DNA of 64,000 bases from positions 453,001-517,000 of the forward strand of contig NC_081414.1 of assembly GCF_030272615.1 (NCBI RefSeq), written 5' to 3'. Below the pieces are notes generated by a model. It did not search any database. It had not been told where the DNA came from and saw nothing but the letters and a program-made list of their open reading frames with translations. Source of the stretch: Cryptomeria japonica (lineage: Eukaryota; Streptophyta; Pinopsida; Cupressales; Cupressaceae). Of the stretch, positions 25,262 through 39,690 are shown one piece after another. Position numbers and translations under genes: made by a program. The number at the start of each line of letters is the position of its first letter. Within the stretch, counting starts at the first letter, position 1.

Positions 25262-25312
25262 GTTAAGATTGTTCAATCTTAACCCTTCATTTCCCTATTT
25301 CTTCTATAAATG
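25262..25312 (+). promoter_or_regulatory. 3' LTR promoter: dyad plus TATA box
   Basis: Arms GTTAAGATTG and CAATCTTAAC around TT (25262-25283), a 21-bp spacer, and TATAAATG (25305-25312). As a 3' LTR it could drive transcription outward into the CT-rich DNA to the right. Confidence 0.65.
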
Positions 25313-25724
25313 GAACCCTTTTCCTCAAGCAAAGAAGGAAGCATTAGAGTATTGTTGCTATACCGGTATTAGCATATAGCTTTTTCATAGAATCACTACC
25401 TACACTTGCATAGCATTTGTTTATCACATCCAACCATCTTGAATCTCCATATGGCATCCATGGCTAGTGCTAAAAGCTGAGAGCTACACTCATTTGGGAC
25501 TTGGAGAGGGGAGAAACAAGGGAGAAGCATCAAAAGACATCATGGAAGCATCTTAGGGAGTTTCTTCTCCTTTCTTTTCTTTTGTTAAACTTCGTTCATG
25601 CTTTTTTGAAATCTCTTTTGATATGTTTGGAATGGTTTTTTGTTTTTTGTTTTGGTTTTATGGTTGAAACTAACTTATTAACATTGAACCTTGTTGTTGC
25701 CTTGTCCCCATTTCCATGACATCA

Positions 25725-26125
25725 TTATTTATTTTGAATTTGGTCAAATATATCAAAATTTATTAAAAAAATGGTAGACATATGTTTGTAAGGACTGTCA
25801 AGGCACTAATAAAGAAAATTAAAATTTACTATGCTAATTTTGTCCAAAAATAGAAAAATGTATATGGTCAGAAAGCTGAGAAGACGTATGAGATTATGGT
25901 GGTAATTTTAGAGATACTCTTTTGATCATTTGTAAACCTGGTGATGATGAAGTCGAGAAGTCATGTTGAAAGATGGAAAAACATGCAAAGGGACAAAAAT
26001 GGAGAGAAAATGAGCTTGCAAGCCTTAGGGTCATTTTCCAACCCTCTTACCAAGCCAAAACCCGCACAGGTTTTGATGTGCAAGATAAACTGCTCAGGTT
26101 TTGAAAAACAAAAAGTACCATTCAT
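25725..26125. other. Internal part of the outer TIR element, non-coding
   Basis: AT-rich sequence directly after the 3' LTR, continuing the DNA that was split at 8601. No coding domain. The frame at 25941-26303 becomes repetitive because it reads into the tandem array downstream and is not a gene. Confidence 0.5.
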
Positions 26126-26159
26126 AGTTCTACATAACCCATACGGGTTATGTAGAACT
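26126..26159. repeat. Perfect hairpin, 15-bp arms, 4-nt loop
   Basis: Arm AGTTCTACATAACCC (26126-26140), loop ATAC, arm GGGTTATGTAGAACT (26145-26159). A diverged copy lies at 28547-28580, on the far side of the CT tract. The inner part, ACCC-AT-ACGGGT, is also the core of the tandem repeats that follow. Confidence 0.9.
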
Positions 26160-26164
26160 AAAAC

Positions 26165-26376
26165 CATCATTTTGAGTTTCACAAAACCCATATGGGTTAT
26201 GAAAAACCATCATTTTGAGTTTCACAAAACCAGTACGGGTTATGAAAAACATCATTTTCAGTTTCACAAAACCTGTACGGATTATGAAAAACCATCATTT
26301 TGAGTTTCACAAAACCAGTATGGGTTATGAAAAACATCATTTTGAGTTTCACAAAACCCGTACGGGTTATGAAAAC
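26165..26376. repeat. Tandem array, five 42-44-bp units with an ACCCGTACGGGT core
   Basis: Each unit reads CATCATTTTGAGTTTCACAA, then AACC-NRTAYGGGTTATG, then AAAAAC. The core is a small palindrome whose central bases vary. Because the unit length is not a multiple of three, all three frames give repetitive His/Lys/Thr peptides; these are artefacts. Confidence 0.9.
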
Positions 26377-26443
26377 ATCAAAATGTATGCTTGTAAACTT
26401 AGCATTTACTACACATATGTATAGACATACATATATAATATGT

Positions 26444-28535
<2,092 letters not shown>

Positions 28536-28735
28536 TGTTGGTTCCTAGTTCTACATAACTCGTACAGGTTATGCAGAACTAAGGCCAAAACTTCTAGTTT
28601 TGCATAACCAGTACGGGTTATGAAAAACACGAGTTTTGAGGAACTTTTTTTTTTTTTTTTTAAAATTTTTTTGGCTAGGCTTAGCATGTTTTTGAATTTC
28701 ATAGAACACACACGGATTATGAAAAATTTCTTTTA
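28536..28735. repeat. Right-hand remnants of the hairpin and ACCCGTACGGGT repeat
   Basis: A diverged hairpin (28547-28580), two repeat cores (CCAGTACGGGTTATGAAAAAC near 28610; ACACACGGATTATGAAAAA near 28708), and a T17-18 run. It shows that the array left of the CT tract once continued here, or was copied to this end. Confidence 0.75.
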
Positions 28736-28788
28736 ATTTTTGCATGTGGCCACTTTTTTGTTCACCTTCTTGGTATACTTACCCATAG

Positions 28789-30110
28789 ATGACTATATTC
28801 AAGGAGAACCCAATGTGTTTCTCTAAAAACAAATTGGTGATTGAGAACACATAAAGAGGGAAATATTGCATAGTGTTAAAATGCTCCCATATGGAAACTT
28901 TAGGCAAACTGTTCATTTATCGATCATTATAGATAAAATACATTCCCATCTGACATGCCTAGAAATATTTCAGGATTGGTTGAAATGCGAGATTTGACTA
29001 ACTAATTCTTGATGGACACTAGTGATGTACGAAAAACATCTATATTCTCATAAGTTATTACTCAATTTTTTTAAAGAAGTCTTGTTTCTGGGGGTTTCTT
29101 TATCTTTATTTTTAGTGCATGTATTTTGGGAAATTCTTGGAGATAATCCGATCTCACCATTGAGTTAGAGCAGTCGATAAAGTTAGAATCACCTTTTTAT
29201 TTCTTCCGGATTAGACATCAGAAGTGAATTATGTGAAGGTTTGAAGCAGTGGTTTCATATCCAAGTCTAGTAAGAAGTTGTTATTGTTACAAAAAATATT
29301 TTAGGTTGTCATTCATATGAAACTTGTTGGTCTTGATGAGGTACTTATCTATGCTCTAGGTTCAAAAATAGTTTTGTAATGTAAAATTGGTATAAGTTTG
29401 TGCAGTAGATGTGAAGTTGTATGGTGTATGTTTATAGATGCTTGTAATGATAGATTATGATATGTTATGGCGGTTCCGAACCTCTGTTGGTAACTTATGT
29501 AGACTAGTTTAGTGTTTCAATTAACTATGACTATTTTGGTGAATGGTCTACCATGCTTTTTGGTCTGCTCTGTGATGGATAAGTATCAAATGGTTATGCA
29601 GTTTCAAAATAGTGTTTGTGGATAAATATTCTCTTCATATCTCAATTTTCAGGTGATTAGGTGATCCATAGTTGAAGTTAATTAAGTTCGAGTTCTAGAT
29701 GGTTTTGTTATAGTGTAGCGATATGGAGGAATGTGTTGCATTCCTCGATTATCAGTTGATAGAGTGTTGTGGATTGTTGTTTTGGGTTCCTTGATGTATT
29801 ATGTTGTTTCCTTGGTCGTCCACAAGTATATTTGGTGGTCCACATTGAAGTTTGAGTTCATTGTGGTGGTATGATTTAACTGTGTTATCATTAGGGATCG
29901 ACTCTTGGTGTTTTGGTCCATGCAGTAGTATGCGGTTGCATGGGAGCTATTTTGGGAGTATTTGGAAGGTGTGTTGACATGGTGTGACCCTTCACACATT
30001 TCATTTTCCTTCCACATTTGTTTTGGAGGTTGTTACATCTAATTAGGCCAACCTAATTGATGTTATTCAGGTTGTAGATAGTATATAAAGGTCACAATCA
30101 TTGTGTAGAT
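28789..30110. other. Unassigned DNA with an LTR-like segment (29800-30100)
   Basis: No coding domain. The part from about 29810 shares short blocks in the same order with 44210-44670: a 'GG-CGTCCACAAG' block, GGTGGTCCACATTGA, TTTGGTCCATGC or TTAGGTCCATGC, a GGCCAACC block, and a TATA-like TATATAAA (30080). This points to two copies of one repeat family, probably LTRs, not otherwise identified. Confidence 0.4.
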
Positions 30111-30415
30111 AGATATATGAGTTATATGTGTTATGCAAAGCTAATATGAAGCAGTACAAAGGTTTGGATCAGTATTAGAGCGGAAATGAAGACTGATCCA
30201 GATGTGTATTAAATGGTGAATTGTAATCAAAATTTATATATATTTAGCATCAAGACCTAGATCTTCACATTTTATGTATGTTCCAATTTTTTTGAGTTGC
30301 CAATTGAACCCTCTACATCGTGACATCAAATGTTTCAATTGACATACCCTCTTCTAACATGGACCCCTCACACAATATTGCACTCACCACCATCTCGACT
30401 TCTCACTTAATTTCA

Positions 30416-30590
30416 ATATATATGTATGTGTGTGTGTGTGTGTTTGTACATACATACATACATACATATATACATATATACGTATGTATATATGTATGTA
30501 TGGATGTACATACATACATACATATACATATGTATGTATATACGTACACACACACACACATATATATACACACACACACACCTAAAATTA
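30416..30590. repeat. Compound TG / TACA / CA microsatellite
   Basis: (TG)n, then (TACA)n and TATACGTATG palindromes, then (CA)n. All open frames over it are repeat artefacts. Confidence 0.95.
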
Positions 30591-30595
30591 TCCTG

Positions 30596-31160
30596 TCATA
30601 GTTAAATAAATATTTGTATTTATTTAATTAGTTTATTTATCCTCTTCTAGCCTTTCCCTATTTAAATTATCCTTTCCCTAAATTAAATAAATATTTTATT
30701 TATTTAATTAATTCGTTAGCTTTTTCCCTTCATGACTCATGTCATTTATCTCTTAATGTTCCTCTACTTATCCCCTTCATATTTTATTATTTTCCCTACC
30801 TACCCTTTAATCCTAGTCGACCATTTATCCTTTCACCTCTTAATCCTATCCCTTCATTTTTCTAAGGTGCCTTCTATATAAGAGGATTCCTTCTTTCTTT
30901 CACAACCCTAATCAACTAGCTAACACTTTGATGCAATCAAGCCTACTTGTGGTCAAGCAACTTCACAACCACAATCCGTTCTTTGTTGAGCTCTTGTGCA
31001 CACACACACAAAATTTGAGAGCAAATATATTAAACAAGATCAATGGAGATAGGAGACAATGGAAATCAAACCCTATTTGGCATGTAAATGGTATAATCTT
31101 TTTATGTTTTATTGATTTGCATGTTCTTAGGTTGTTCATTGGTGTATGGTGAATGCTTTA
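30596..31160 (+). mobile_element. LTR-like fragment
   Basis: AT-rich TTAAATAAATATTT palindromic blocks are followed by short pyrimidine-rich segments and a TATA box (CTATATAAGAGG, near 30873), the same general plan as the Tat LTRs, but without their upstream dyad. Start and end cannot be fixed. It may be a more distant LTR family. Confidence 0.4.
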
Positions 31161-31240
31161 TTGTAGAACTACGGTTTTTTTGTGGTTGGATCTTTTGTGA
31201 TTTTGTAAAAGTTTATCATCATCGTATTAACCATATACAC

Positions 31241-31368
31241 ATGTATACATACATACATACATATACACACACACGTGTGTGTGTGTGTGTGTATACATAC
31301 ACACACACATGTGTGTGTGTGTACAGACAGACACACACACACACACACATATATAGACACACACACAC

Positions 31369-31404
<36 letters not shown>

Positions 31405-31453
31405 ATTCATACACACATGCATGCATGTGTGTGTGTGTATGTATGCATGCATG

Positions 31454-31498
<45 letters not shown>
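31241..31498. repeat. Inverted CA/TG microsatellite cluster
   Basis: Blocks of (CA)n and (TG)n alternate several times (for example ACACACACGTGTGTGTG near 31267, and (CA)n-CATGTG-(TG)n near 31300), mixed with CATGCATG. The cluster is rich in palindromes and in alternating purine-pyrimidine sequence. Open frames here are artefacts. Confidence 0.95.
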
Positions 31499-31501
<3 letters not shown>

Positions 31502-31636
31502 GAATAAAGCAGAAGGTAGAACTAGGTGATATGTAAAGAGAGTGCACAAACAACACTGCCTCCAAAGAAGATAGGTGTTAGGGTTCCAACATGTGAAGAG
31601 GATGAATTTATTCCAATTCAATAGCCAATCGACCAT

Positions 31637-32867
31637 GTGGTCCAAATCAATGTAAATTTTACAATAAAGAAGGTTTCAGTGCAACAAGAATGGTCTACAA
31701 CGGATATGGAGTCTACCATGAGAGACATTGAAGATAATGGAATGTCAACAATAGTGGCATCAAAGAAATGGGGACTTCAAATAAGCACACCAATGAATTG
31801 GTTGTGTGGTGTTACTTCTACAAAGACAAATGGTTCCCCAACTATATTGAACACAAATGAAGAGGAAAAGTATGGTCAATGGTGCAAGAAGACGATTGTA
31901 GTTGGCCATGGACTTGAAATTGGGAATTTGAAGTTTGAAGTAGAAAAAATATGCCAAGTGAGGCCAAATCCATTTAAGGATGAGATTCCTTGTAAGCCTT
32001 GGTGGATAGCCTTCAAAAAAAGACTCTCTGATCTCAATAGGAGGACATCACAAGGAGAAGATAAAGACCACACACAGTATTTAAGGCTTGCAATTGTTGA
32101 TGCATTTTATTATACATTGTCAAAGGTGTATGTACCTAATTTGTATGATCCATTGAAGATTTGGCACTATGATGAGATCGACCTTCAAGCTAGTAGAAAT
32201 GGTGCAATGTGGGTGCTAGCAAAAAAGGTTAGCATAAGTGTTTCATACATTATACCAAAGAGATGAGAGTGGATAACAATTTTATGTTGTGTGAATGTTG
32301 TTGATCAAAAAATACTTGGTTTATATTTGTTTAAGATCAAGAGACAACTAAATAATTATACAACTAATTGGGAACCAAGTGCATATATGTTTGCTCAATC
32401 CCATGCATGGATGACAAAAAAAAAAACTCTTCCTTAATTGGATGCACTATTTTGCTTGTTCTATATTCGAGGACATGTCACCCATTAATAAACACCTCTT
32501 GATTTTTGATGGACATGGCAACCATGTTGTCTTCTCAACCATTTAGGAAGAAAGGTCACGAGGCATTGATTTGCTAACCTTACCAACCCACACATCTCGC
32601 AGGTTGTATCCATCTCGCAGGTTGTATCCATTAGATGTTAGCATCTTTATAGCATTCAAATCATATTTTAAGAAGGAAAGAGCAACATGGATGAGTAAGT
32701 TTCTGAATCTATAGATTAAAAGGGCAAAGTTGGCAACACTTGGCACTGTTGCATTTGAAAGGGCATCCACTATTAATAACATAAAATCAGGTTGTAAAAG
32801 GAAAAGCATTTGGCCCTTAACTCTAGATGTAATAAGGGAATATATGCGACCAAGTGAGACATTCTAA
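31637..32867 (+). pseudogene. pogo/Tigger-type (DDE_1, CENP-B-like) transposase, decayed
   Basis: A cut-and-paste transposase. In order: a pipsqueak-type helix-turn-helix (WSTTDMESTMRDIEDNGMS, from about 31691), a CENP-B-type second HTH region (about 31860-32060), and the DDE_1 catalytic core. The first Asp sits in IWHYDE (near 32170). After TGA at 32264 the frame continues to an A10 run (about 32420-32429), where it shifts. The second Asp is in LIFDGHG (near 32500) and the third in YPLDVSIF (near 32627). Extra stops are near 32545 and 32717; the end is TAA at 32865. An 18-bp tandem duplication (32595-32630) adds six residues just before the third Asp. The open stretch starts without an ATG, so the N-terminus is incomplete. 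No terminal inverted repeats were found. Not functional. Confidence 0.85.
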
Positions 32868-35800
32868 TTTGCAACATGTTGTGCGGTGCACATCACACCT
32901 CGTCTCAGACAGTGGACCCCCGCCTCCAGCCTGCCCACACGAGAGAGAAAGAAACTTTGTCAACAAAATCTATTTTTTCTTTTCCTGGAAATACCGAAGA
33001 ACAATGTCGACAAATGATACCGATCAAATGGGCGATTTGAAAGGTCGTTTCTTTTTATGGCAGGGTAACGTGTTATGTTTTGATATCGCCCTTAGTCATG
33101 TCTTTTAATCGGGTCTTCTAGCGCCGAAAATAATCCCAAATTGCGTCCCAAGGCATCACTGAAGAAACCCCTAATAGTGTCAGGCGTTGAAGTCGAACCC
33201 ATGAAGGAAGTCATTTTTTTTAGGGCTTCATTTCGCAGCAGTTAGAGGCCGATAAAAATGCCCAGAGTAACCCCGCCTTATGCCTTGAATCGCCAACCAC
33301 TCAAAGATGAAATCGCGGATATAAGAGGAAGAAAGAGACAAGAATTGAAGTCATTTTTTTTTCTAAATCTCTTGCAACCGCTGAAAATATTCCTGATAGA
33401 CTCCTGAAAACGTTCAGAGAAAAACCAAGCGAATAAGCATGAGTTTCGAGCATTTTATTTTAAATGATATCGTCTTAGTGTGCTATCGTGTTACCCCTAC
33501 AACTGCCAACACTCTGAGCAATAAAAATTTCACCTAGGGTATTGATGAAAGCCCGTTAAAGTCCCGAAAGGCATCGCTTGAAATCGCAACACAAAGTGGT
33601 GAAGTTTGGCGAAATAAATCATTCTCGCCATTAGCTCTTTTTATTGCTGAACAAAAACCCCAAGAAATGCTAGCGAAATAATGAAAAGGCCAAGGGAGTA
33701 TAAAATAAAGTTCATAGAATTTTAAAATGAAGACTTTCCTTATTTCGCCTTCAAAGCTCGATAATAGCACTGAAAGTGCTTCAAAAATCAAAACAAAACA
33801 AAGTTTAGGTAATAGCAAAGTTGAGATTGTTTTTAGTAAATCATATTTGTTACTTCATCAAGGGCAAAATGTTAAAAAGTCGAAGCAATGATAAAGTGTC
33901 GATATTTTTATGAATTGCTTCTATTATGTCTTCATATGCCCGTCAAAATGTCGAACATGGTCTTATAAGGTTTGGATTTTGAATCAAAGCACGAAAGGTC
34001 AAAGGCGAATGTCATCATTTTAAACCTCCTAGAGCACTAAGCTAAATACCGAAAAGGGGTAGAGGATTAAAAGATGGCGCATAAAAAAAAGTAGGTATAT
34101 CTTTTTGTTATCGCCCCACATAAGTTGAGGATTATACCGAAAGGGCCATGGCTAAGGTCAAAGTAAATAAAACACTTTACATAATGCCTTTCAAACACCG
34201 AAATATATACCAAAAGGGGGTATGTTGTTTTAAATGACAAAAGAATAAAGGATAAAATTCTATGTTTTACATTTCTAAATGCATGGTTGATTGATCATCG
34301 ATTTACTTGTTTATGCAAGATGAATGCCACCAATAGGGTAATAGGAGGGGGTCCAACATGCAAATGAAGTTGTGATCATAATGAAGCCAAAAGGTGAAGA
34401 TGCAGTGCACAGGATCAAAATGGTATCACAAAGCACTGCCAATGAAGAGCACACCATAGAGCTAGGGACAAAGCATGGGGATAAGAACCACCATTGGCGA
34501 CAAGTTAAAGACTGAGCACACAATTGAAAACAAGATTGAAGGCTAGTGATGCTACAAGAACATGCAAAATAAAAGAGATACACAGTTGGAAATTCCAGAA
34601 AATCAATCTATTCTACCAACAATGGTCTTATTGTAAAACGACTACCCGTGGGCCTCATCAATGCAATTTAAAACAAAGGGGACACAAGCTAGTTATTTCC
34701 CAGCTACCTGATTTGTAAAATCGATGGAGAATAATTGCAGGTAGCTGAGGAAGTGGTTCAGAGGGCAGTAGGGAAGTTATGGGAGTTACTAAATATGGGT
34801 TAAAGTTGCCAGAACTTCTAGAAGGCAGATCTTAGCCATTGGATGGTTTAAATCCTAGCCATTAATTCAGAATGTAAAATTTATAAAAGGCATGGGCCTC
34901 TCTTTTTGTAAAGAGTTATATCATTAGAAGTTAGATTGTTAGATAGTTGGAAATTTTAAGAGTTAGAAGTAGCTATAATTAGGAGTAGAAGTGAAGTAGG
35001 ACTGATGAGCATAAATTGTAGTAATGGCAATTGAAGCAAATAAATGAACATTGAAGTATGGTGTTCATCATTTGTTATCTTTTGTTTGCATGGTTTCTTT
35101 TCATTTGGTCAGTTAGAGTTAGAGTTTAGTGATTTTAATGGTGGAATATGAGGATATTTGATGTTATTTTAGGTTCATACCATTGAGGGCTTGTTGATTG
35201 TAGGTCTTTGTGTATGGTTAGTCTAAACCCAAAACTGTGCTTAGTTCAATCGTGGATGTTTTTATCATGTTGCGCTAGAATTGGGTTCTTGAATGGATAT
35301 TCATAGTTTGAAAATCCTTTTATCCCTTGGAGCTTGCACTATCCTTGTGGAGTTGTGAGTATATCTCTAGTTAAGCAAGGATTAGTTTATTTAAAATTTG
35401 TCTACCCATAGCATCAATCATTATTACAATTGTCCTCAGGATTCCTAAACCCTATCCTTTTTTCTTTTATTTCCCCAGTTCAATAATCAAAGCATCGTCA
35501 AATGCAAGCTAGCTTAATGTATCAATAAGTCCCCTCGTGTTTACCAACAAACACATTACCGTTGAGTTATCCTAAGTTGTCAAGACTTGATAGTTGGAAC
35601 CTTGAGGTTGTCCCCTTTGATCATCTATTACAACATTAGGGATTTCCTTATTCAAGAGAGGATATGATACTTAGCATTCTATTATGTGTTGACAAAGGAT
35701 TAGCGCGTACTTTTCCTGCATCAACACAACCCTTGAGGAAGTTTCAACTGTCAATTGTTTTTTGAGTCTATCAAGTATTTTTATGTGACAATCAAAGGTT

Positions 35801-38460
35801 CAAGGAACACCAGATAACCTCGTGGACACCATAGTGGACTCAATGATAGAAGAAAAACATAGTCCAATAAGAACGCCTAATTTGTCAGAGTAGCATACTC
35901 CAATAGGTACACTAGATTTGACAAACCAACATCATGATCCAAATATGTCACTACCACTACCTAGTGTACCAGACAACCCATCATGGTTGTTGGAAAGGAT
36001 TGCAAATCTTGGTGTTGATCTAAATGTACCTAAAGACCAAACTCCATTAATGCCATCTCAACCAACACACATTGTTCCATCTGCCTTAGTGTATTTTTAT
36101 GCTGACTGTGGAGAATGTGAACCAGTTGCATTGGGAGAAGTCAAGGAGGGTGAGGCTAATGTGAATAAGATTGCAACAAGCCTTTGGAAAGTCAAATTAG
36201 TCCATACATCTCCCAGTTATTGAAATTACATACTCGTCTAGTGGAGGATAAGTAAAACAATCAAGTTGACTATGGGATTCGTTTGAGCAAAGGATCCCAA
36301 CTCCTCAGCACAAATGACTACATGAAGCTACTGACATAGCAAGAGGAGAGGAAGAAATAAATTAAATAGTTGAAAGATAGAAAAGAGTATAGATAGAACA
36401 ATGAGAGCTTGAAATAATTGTAACAAGGGACCTAAAGGAGCAAGTCAAAATTGAAAAAGACCTTCAATGACAAGAAACTAACACACAAAGAGAACAATAA
36501 AAGAAAGAGAAGGAACATAAAAAGGAGCAACAAAGGAAAAAAAAAAAAAGAAGGTACTAAAAAAGAGAAAGAAGCTAAAAGGGTTAGAAAACAGGATTCA
36601 AGGGAAAGTCGTCCCAAGACTACTTCAAATCCCTTGCCATAACAACATGCAATTTTAAGGATATTAATTTTATTCATTTCTCCCAATATTGTCCATCATT
36701 GACTCAAGCATTTATTATTGAAACCCAAGCAAGTTCCAATCCTATAGATTCCGAGATAACAAACTTGGATGGGTAGTTCAGTGGGCAAGCTTCAGAGGCC
36801 AACAATGCATGAAGAAAAAGTTTCCCATCATCTGGATTCTTCTTTCTAGTTTGGTTTACATGATATGAATGTTATAATGCAAGGAGTGAACATTTTTTGT
36901 TAGATTGTCACACAATTATGGCATTAACACAACATGATAGAATTCATGCTACTTTTGTATTTGTCAATGTTTTAAAGTTGTTCTTAACATCAAAAGAACC
37001 AAGTTCTCCTCTCAAGAATTGTTATGTTTTGTGAGTAACTGATATGTTTGCAATACAAATATAGTTGATTTTGTGTTTTCAACAATGAATGATCAAGTAT
37101 ATCCATTATAATATTGTTTCTTGTTAACTGCTAATATATATAGAAAGAGATATATAGGCATCTATATATACATATGGTAATCAGTTCTAGAAAGGGTTAT
37201 TTATAAAGCCTATATAGATTCATGTATTCCAATTTCGTCATAACCAATATTCTAGTTGTAACCAATTCTATCAGAGATACATCTCTATGCATGAATGCAT
37301 GCATACATATGTATGTATGTTACCATCATACGAACATACACAAATTACATAAGAATAACATATATGTGTATATCATAAATATATAAATCCTAAGTGCAAA
37401 CAAGATTATAACAAAATATCTAAAGCAAGTATAGTTTTGTGTAAGTTGAGCAAGGCTAAATTTAAAATAAAACAATGTAAATGAACATTACTAAATTATG
37501 TAAAATCAAACACTGTAAATGAACATTGCTAAATATATAATGAGACAACATTTTGATATGTGTAAAAGACAACATAATTAAAGAAGAAGCATGAAATACA
37601 ATTTGACCTATTTAAATGTAATTGAATTGGTTTACATATAAATGTTTACAAGTGATCATATCCCCAATCCCCAAATCTATCATTTCTTCAATTGTGTGAT
37701 CATATAAATTGAAACAAGTCATGCATGTTATACTATAATATCCCTAATTCTAAATCTTATCATTTATATGATATTCCCAATTCTATAAGACATACATATG
37801 TAAGCATGAATGCATGCATGCGTATACATATGTACAAATGCATACATACACATAAGGTTTTAATAAGATAATATATATGTTTATATATGTATGTATGTAT
37901 ACATATAATACATACACGTAGATGTATATATTTATAATAAATTAATTAATTATGAGGGTTCTATAAATCTTTAACATTATGTTTTAGTAGTTATCGAGGA
38001 CTTCATATACTATCTCAAGATGTGTTGAGAGAAATGTTGTGCGAGGGTTACTTGGCACACAGTTGGCCAAAATATAGGTGCATGCAATCCTTTACAGTCC
38101 AGTATGTGTAGCCCACACACACACACACACAAACACATGCAATATGTACGATTATTTTTGTAGGTATTTGGAAATGATTTTTGTTCAATTAGAGCTCTAC
38201 TTCTAATGTTGCACCTTTTGTGTCCTGAACAGTTGGGTTAGGTGATATTTGAGTCTTCAAGGAGTATTAATAGCCCATTTAATGGTGGTTATTTCAATAA
38301 GTGCTAGATATTACTTGAGAACCCCAACCTTTCCATATCATTGGCTTAGTGAAGTTTGGTTGCAACTTTAGTGTGAGATTCTATATTTGATTAGTTGGGT
38401 AGTTATTCTACCTTTGATCCCCCCTTGGTTGGAATATCATGCCCATTTCTTAAAGTGCTT
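32868..38460. other. Mostly non-coding; decayed repeats, one purine-rich reading frame
   Basis: No domain is recognisable. The part from 32900 to 34250 is less AT-rich than its surroundings, with repeated CGAAAAGG and CCGAAA motifs. A TATA-like element (TATAAAAG, 34882) followed by TAAATGAACATTGAAG near 35045 resembles an LTR U3-R region. The frame at 35918-36223 (TTG-initiated, no ATG) and the Lys/Glu-rich stretch at 36450-36640 could be remnants of one gene, but I recognise neither. From 37130 to 37930 there are ATAC/ATGC microsatellites, and a (CA)n run at about 38117. Confidence 0.45.
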
Positions 38461-38474
38461 CACTATTTCTTTCA

Positions 38475-39690
38475 GTGAAAGAGAAGCTTGGGTTCCATAT
38501 CCTTGATAACAACATTATTGAAAGTTTAGACATAGGAATCATGTCTCTTGCTTTTAGATGTTTGGGAAAATGGCCTCTTTATGAGGACTTTGTTTCACGG
38601 TTGAAAATTGCATCGAGCAATGCAGTAGTTTCTTCAATTCCTATTTTTGAGCAAGGTCTCTTTCATGTGTAATTCAAATTTATTGAAGATTATGACCTTG
38701 GTGTGGAAAAAGGGTAAATAGTTTTGTGGTAAATTTAGCTTGTTCATGGCTCCTTGTTTTCCATTCTTTCATCTAGCGGTAGCTACTATCTCTAAGATTC
38801 CAATTTGGGTTTGCATGTAAAAAATCCTATTGGTCACAAGAGACCTTTATTTGACACAAAATTGATTGATTAGATGGGTGAATTTATGAAAATTGATGAG
38901 CAGGTGAACCCCAAATGTAGATTTGTGAGGATCCATGCCTCAATCAACATATCCAAGCCAATCTTTCCCTTGATATAGACTCACTCTCTATATGGTATAT
39001 GGGGCTTATATTTAAATTTTAAAGGCTTGGCATTTAGGTGTTTTTTGATGCAATGTAATTGTTCACAACATTTTGGGTTGTTATCCTCCCGAAGTTCCTA
39101 GAACTATTTGTTTGAAAAAATGGGTGGAGAAGTCTAGTCTTCCTAACAAAGATTTTATTTGTTGCAATCATGGACAGTTTTTGGAGTAGTTGGGTCTTTC
39201 ACAACCTTAGGGTAAAATTAGTGGGCATAGAGAGTTGCCTATGGATTTTACAAATTCAAACCATAAATTAGCTCTGCAGGGTTTCAACCCCATCTTGATC
39301 ACAAAAGGCAAGGGTTTTTGTATGGATTAGAAAGTTGTTGATGATGAATATTTTCATGACTATGTGGAATAGATTTTAGAGGACAAGTCCTCTTCCATTC
39401 AAGATCTTTTAGAAGAGAAAGAGCATCAATGAAATGACTTCCTTAACAATGAGAAAACCAAATTCTATCATCACATATTCTCACTATTTCCTAGCAAGTG
39501 GGCAAAACATCCGACCAATTTATGTGACATTGGCAAAGCAAAAAGGAAGGAAAGCAAAAGTAGAAAAACTAAGAATGAAAGCTCATGAATTGGTTGACGA
39601 CGAGACACAATGGACCATGGATGCTCTCCCCACTAGAAAAGGGAAGTTGTCAAAACACTCATTAGGTTTTGAGATTCTAAAGTAGAAACA
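38475..39690 (+). pseudogene. Possible LINE ORF1 remnant (DUF4283-like)
   Basis: Weak and only suggestive. Reading through stops in frames of the + strand gives an FKFIEDYDLGVEKG-like segment (near 38667), an MGEFMKIDEQVNP...RIHASINISK segment (near 38877-38960), and LNFKGLAFRCF (near 39015), in the order seen in plant LINE ORF1 proteins before their zinc knuckle. A Lys-rich tail with WTMDALPTRKGKLSKHSLGFEI follows at 39610-39670. All frames are heavily interrupted. It may be another gag-like protein. Confidence 0.3.

Larger units (their letters stand above)
8602..25724 (+). mobile_element. Ty3/gypsy retrotransposon, Tat lineage, defective, about 17.1 kb
   Basis: Two LTRs in direct orientation flank a leader, gag, protease with G-patch, RT, RNase H, a second (archaeal-type) RNase H and integrase, in Ty3 order. 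The second RNase H marks the plant Tat lineage. The 5' LTR starts TGTAGTCAC and ends CATGACATCA; the 3' LTR has the same ends. Flanking 5-mers are TAATT (8597-8601) and TTATT (25725-25729), a 4/5 target duplication. The polypurine tract is AAAGAGGGGCAAA (23836-23848). Coding parts hold about twenty in-frame stops, at least two frameshifts and several lost catalytic residues, so this copy cannot move by itself. Over one 120-bp comparison (9771-9890 against 25141-25260) the LTRs differ at 5 sites, so the insertion is old. Confidence 0.95.
23849..25724 (+). repeat. 3' LTR of the Tat element (1876 bp)
   Basis: Same ends as the 5' LTR. It is 123 bp longer, and 122 bp of this is explained by two extra copies of the 61-bp minisatellite (anchors at 24270, 24331, 24392, 24453 and 24514). 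The dyad is at 25262-25283 and the TATA box TATAAATG at 25305-25312, again 21 bp apart. Confidence 0.92.

Noticed and set aside
26165..26376. A CRISPR-like array of regular units
   Set aside because: The units are contiguous tandem copies without unique spacers, in a plant genome.
31112..31645. Frames of 131 and 158 codons over CA/TG repeats
   Set aside because: Cys/Val and His/Thr alternation is the direct product of the microsatellite.
35918..36223. A 101-codon frame that looks protein-like
   Set aside because: It has no ATG, no recognisable domain and no neighbours that give it context; kept only as a note in the gene-less stretch.
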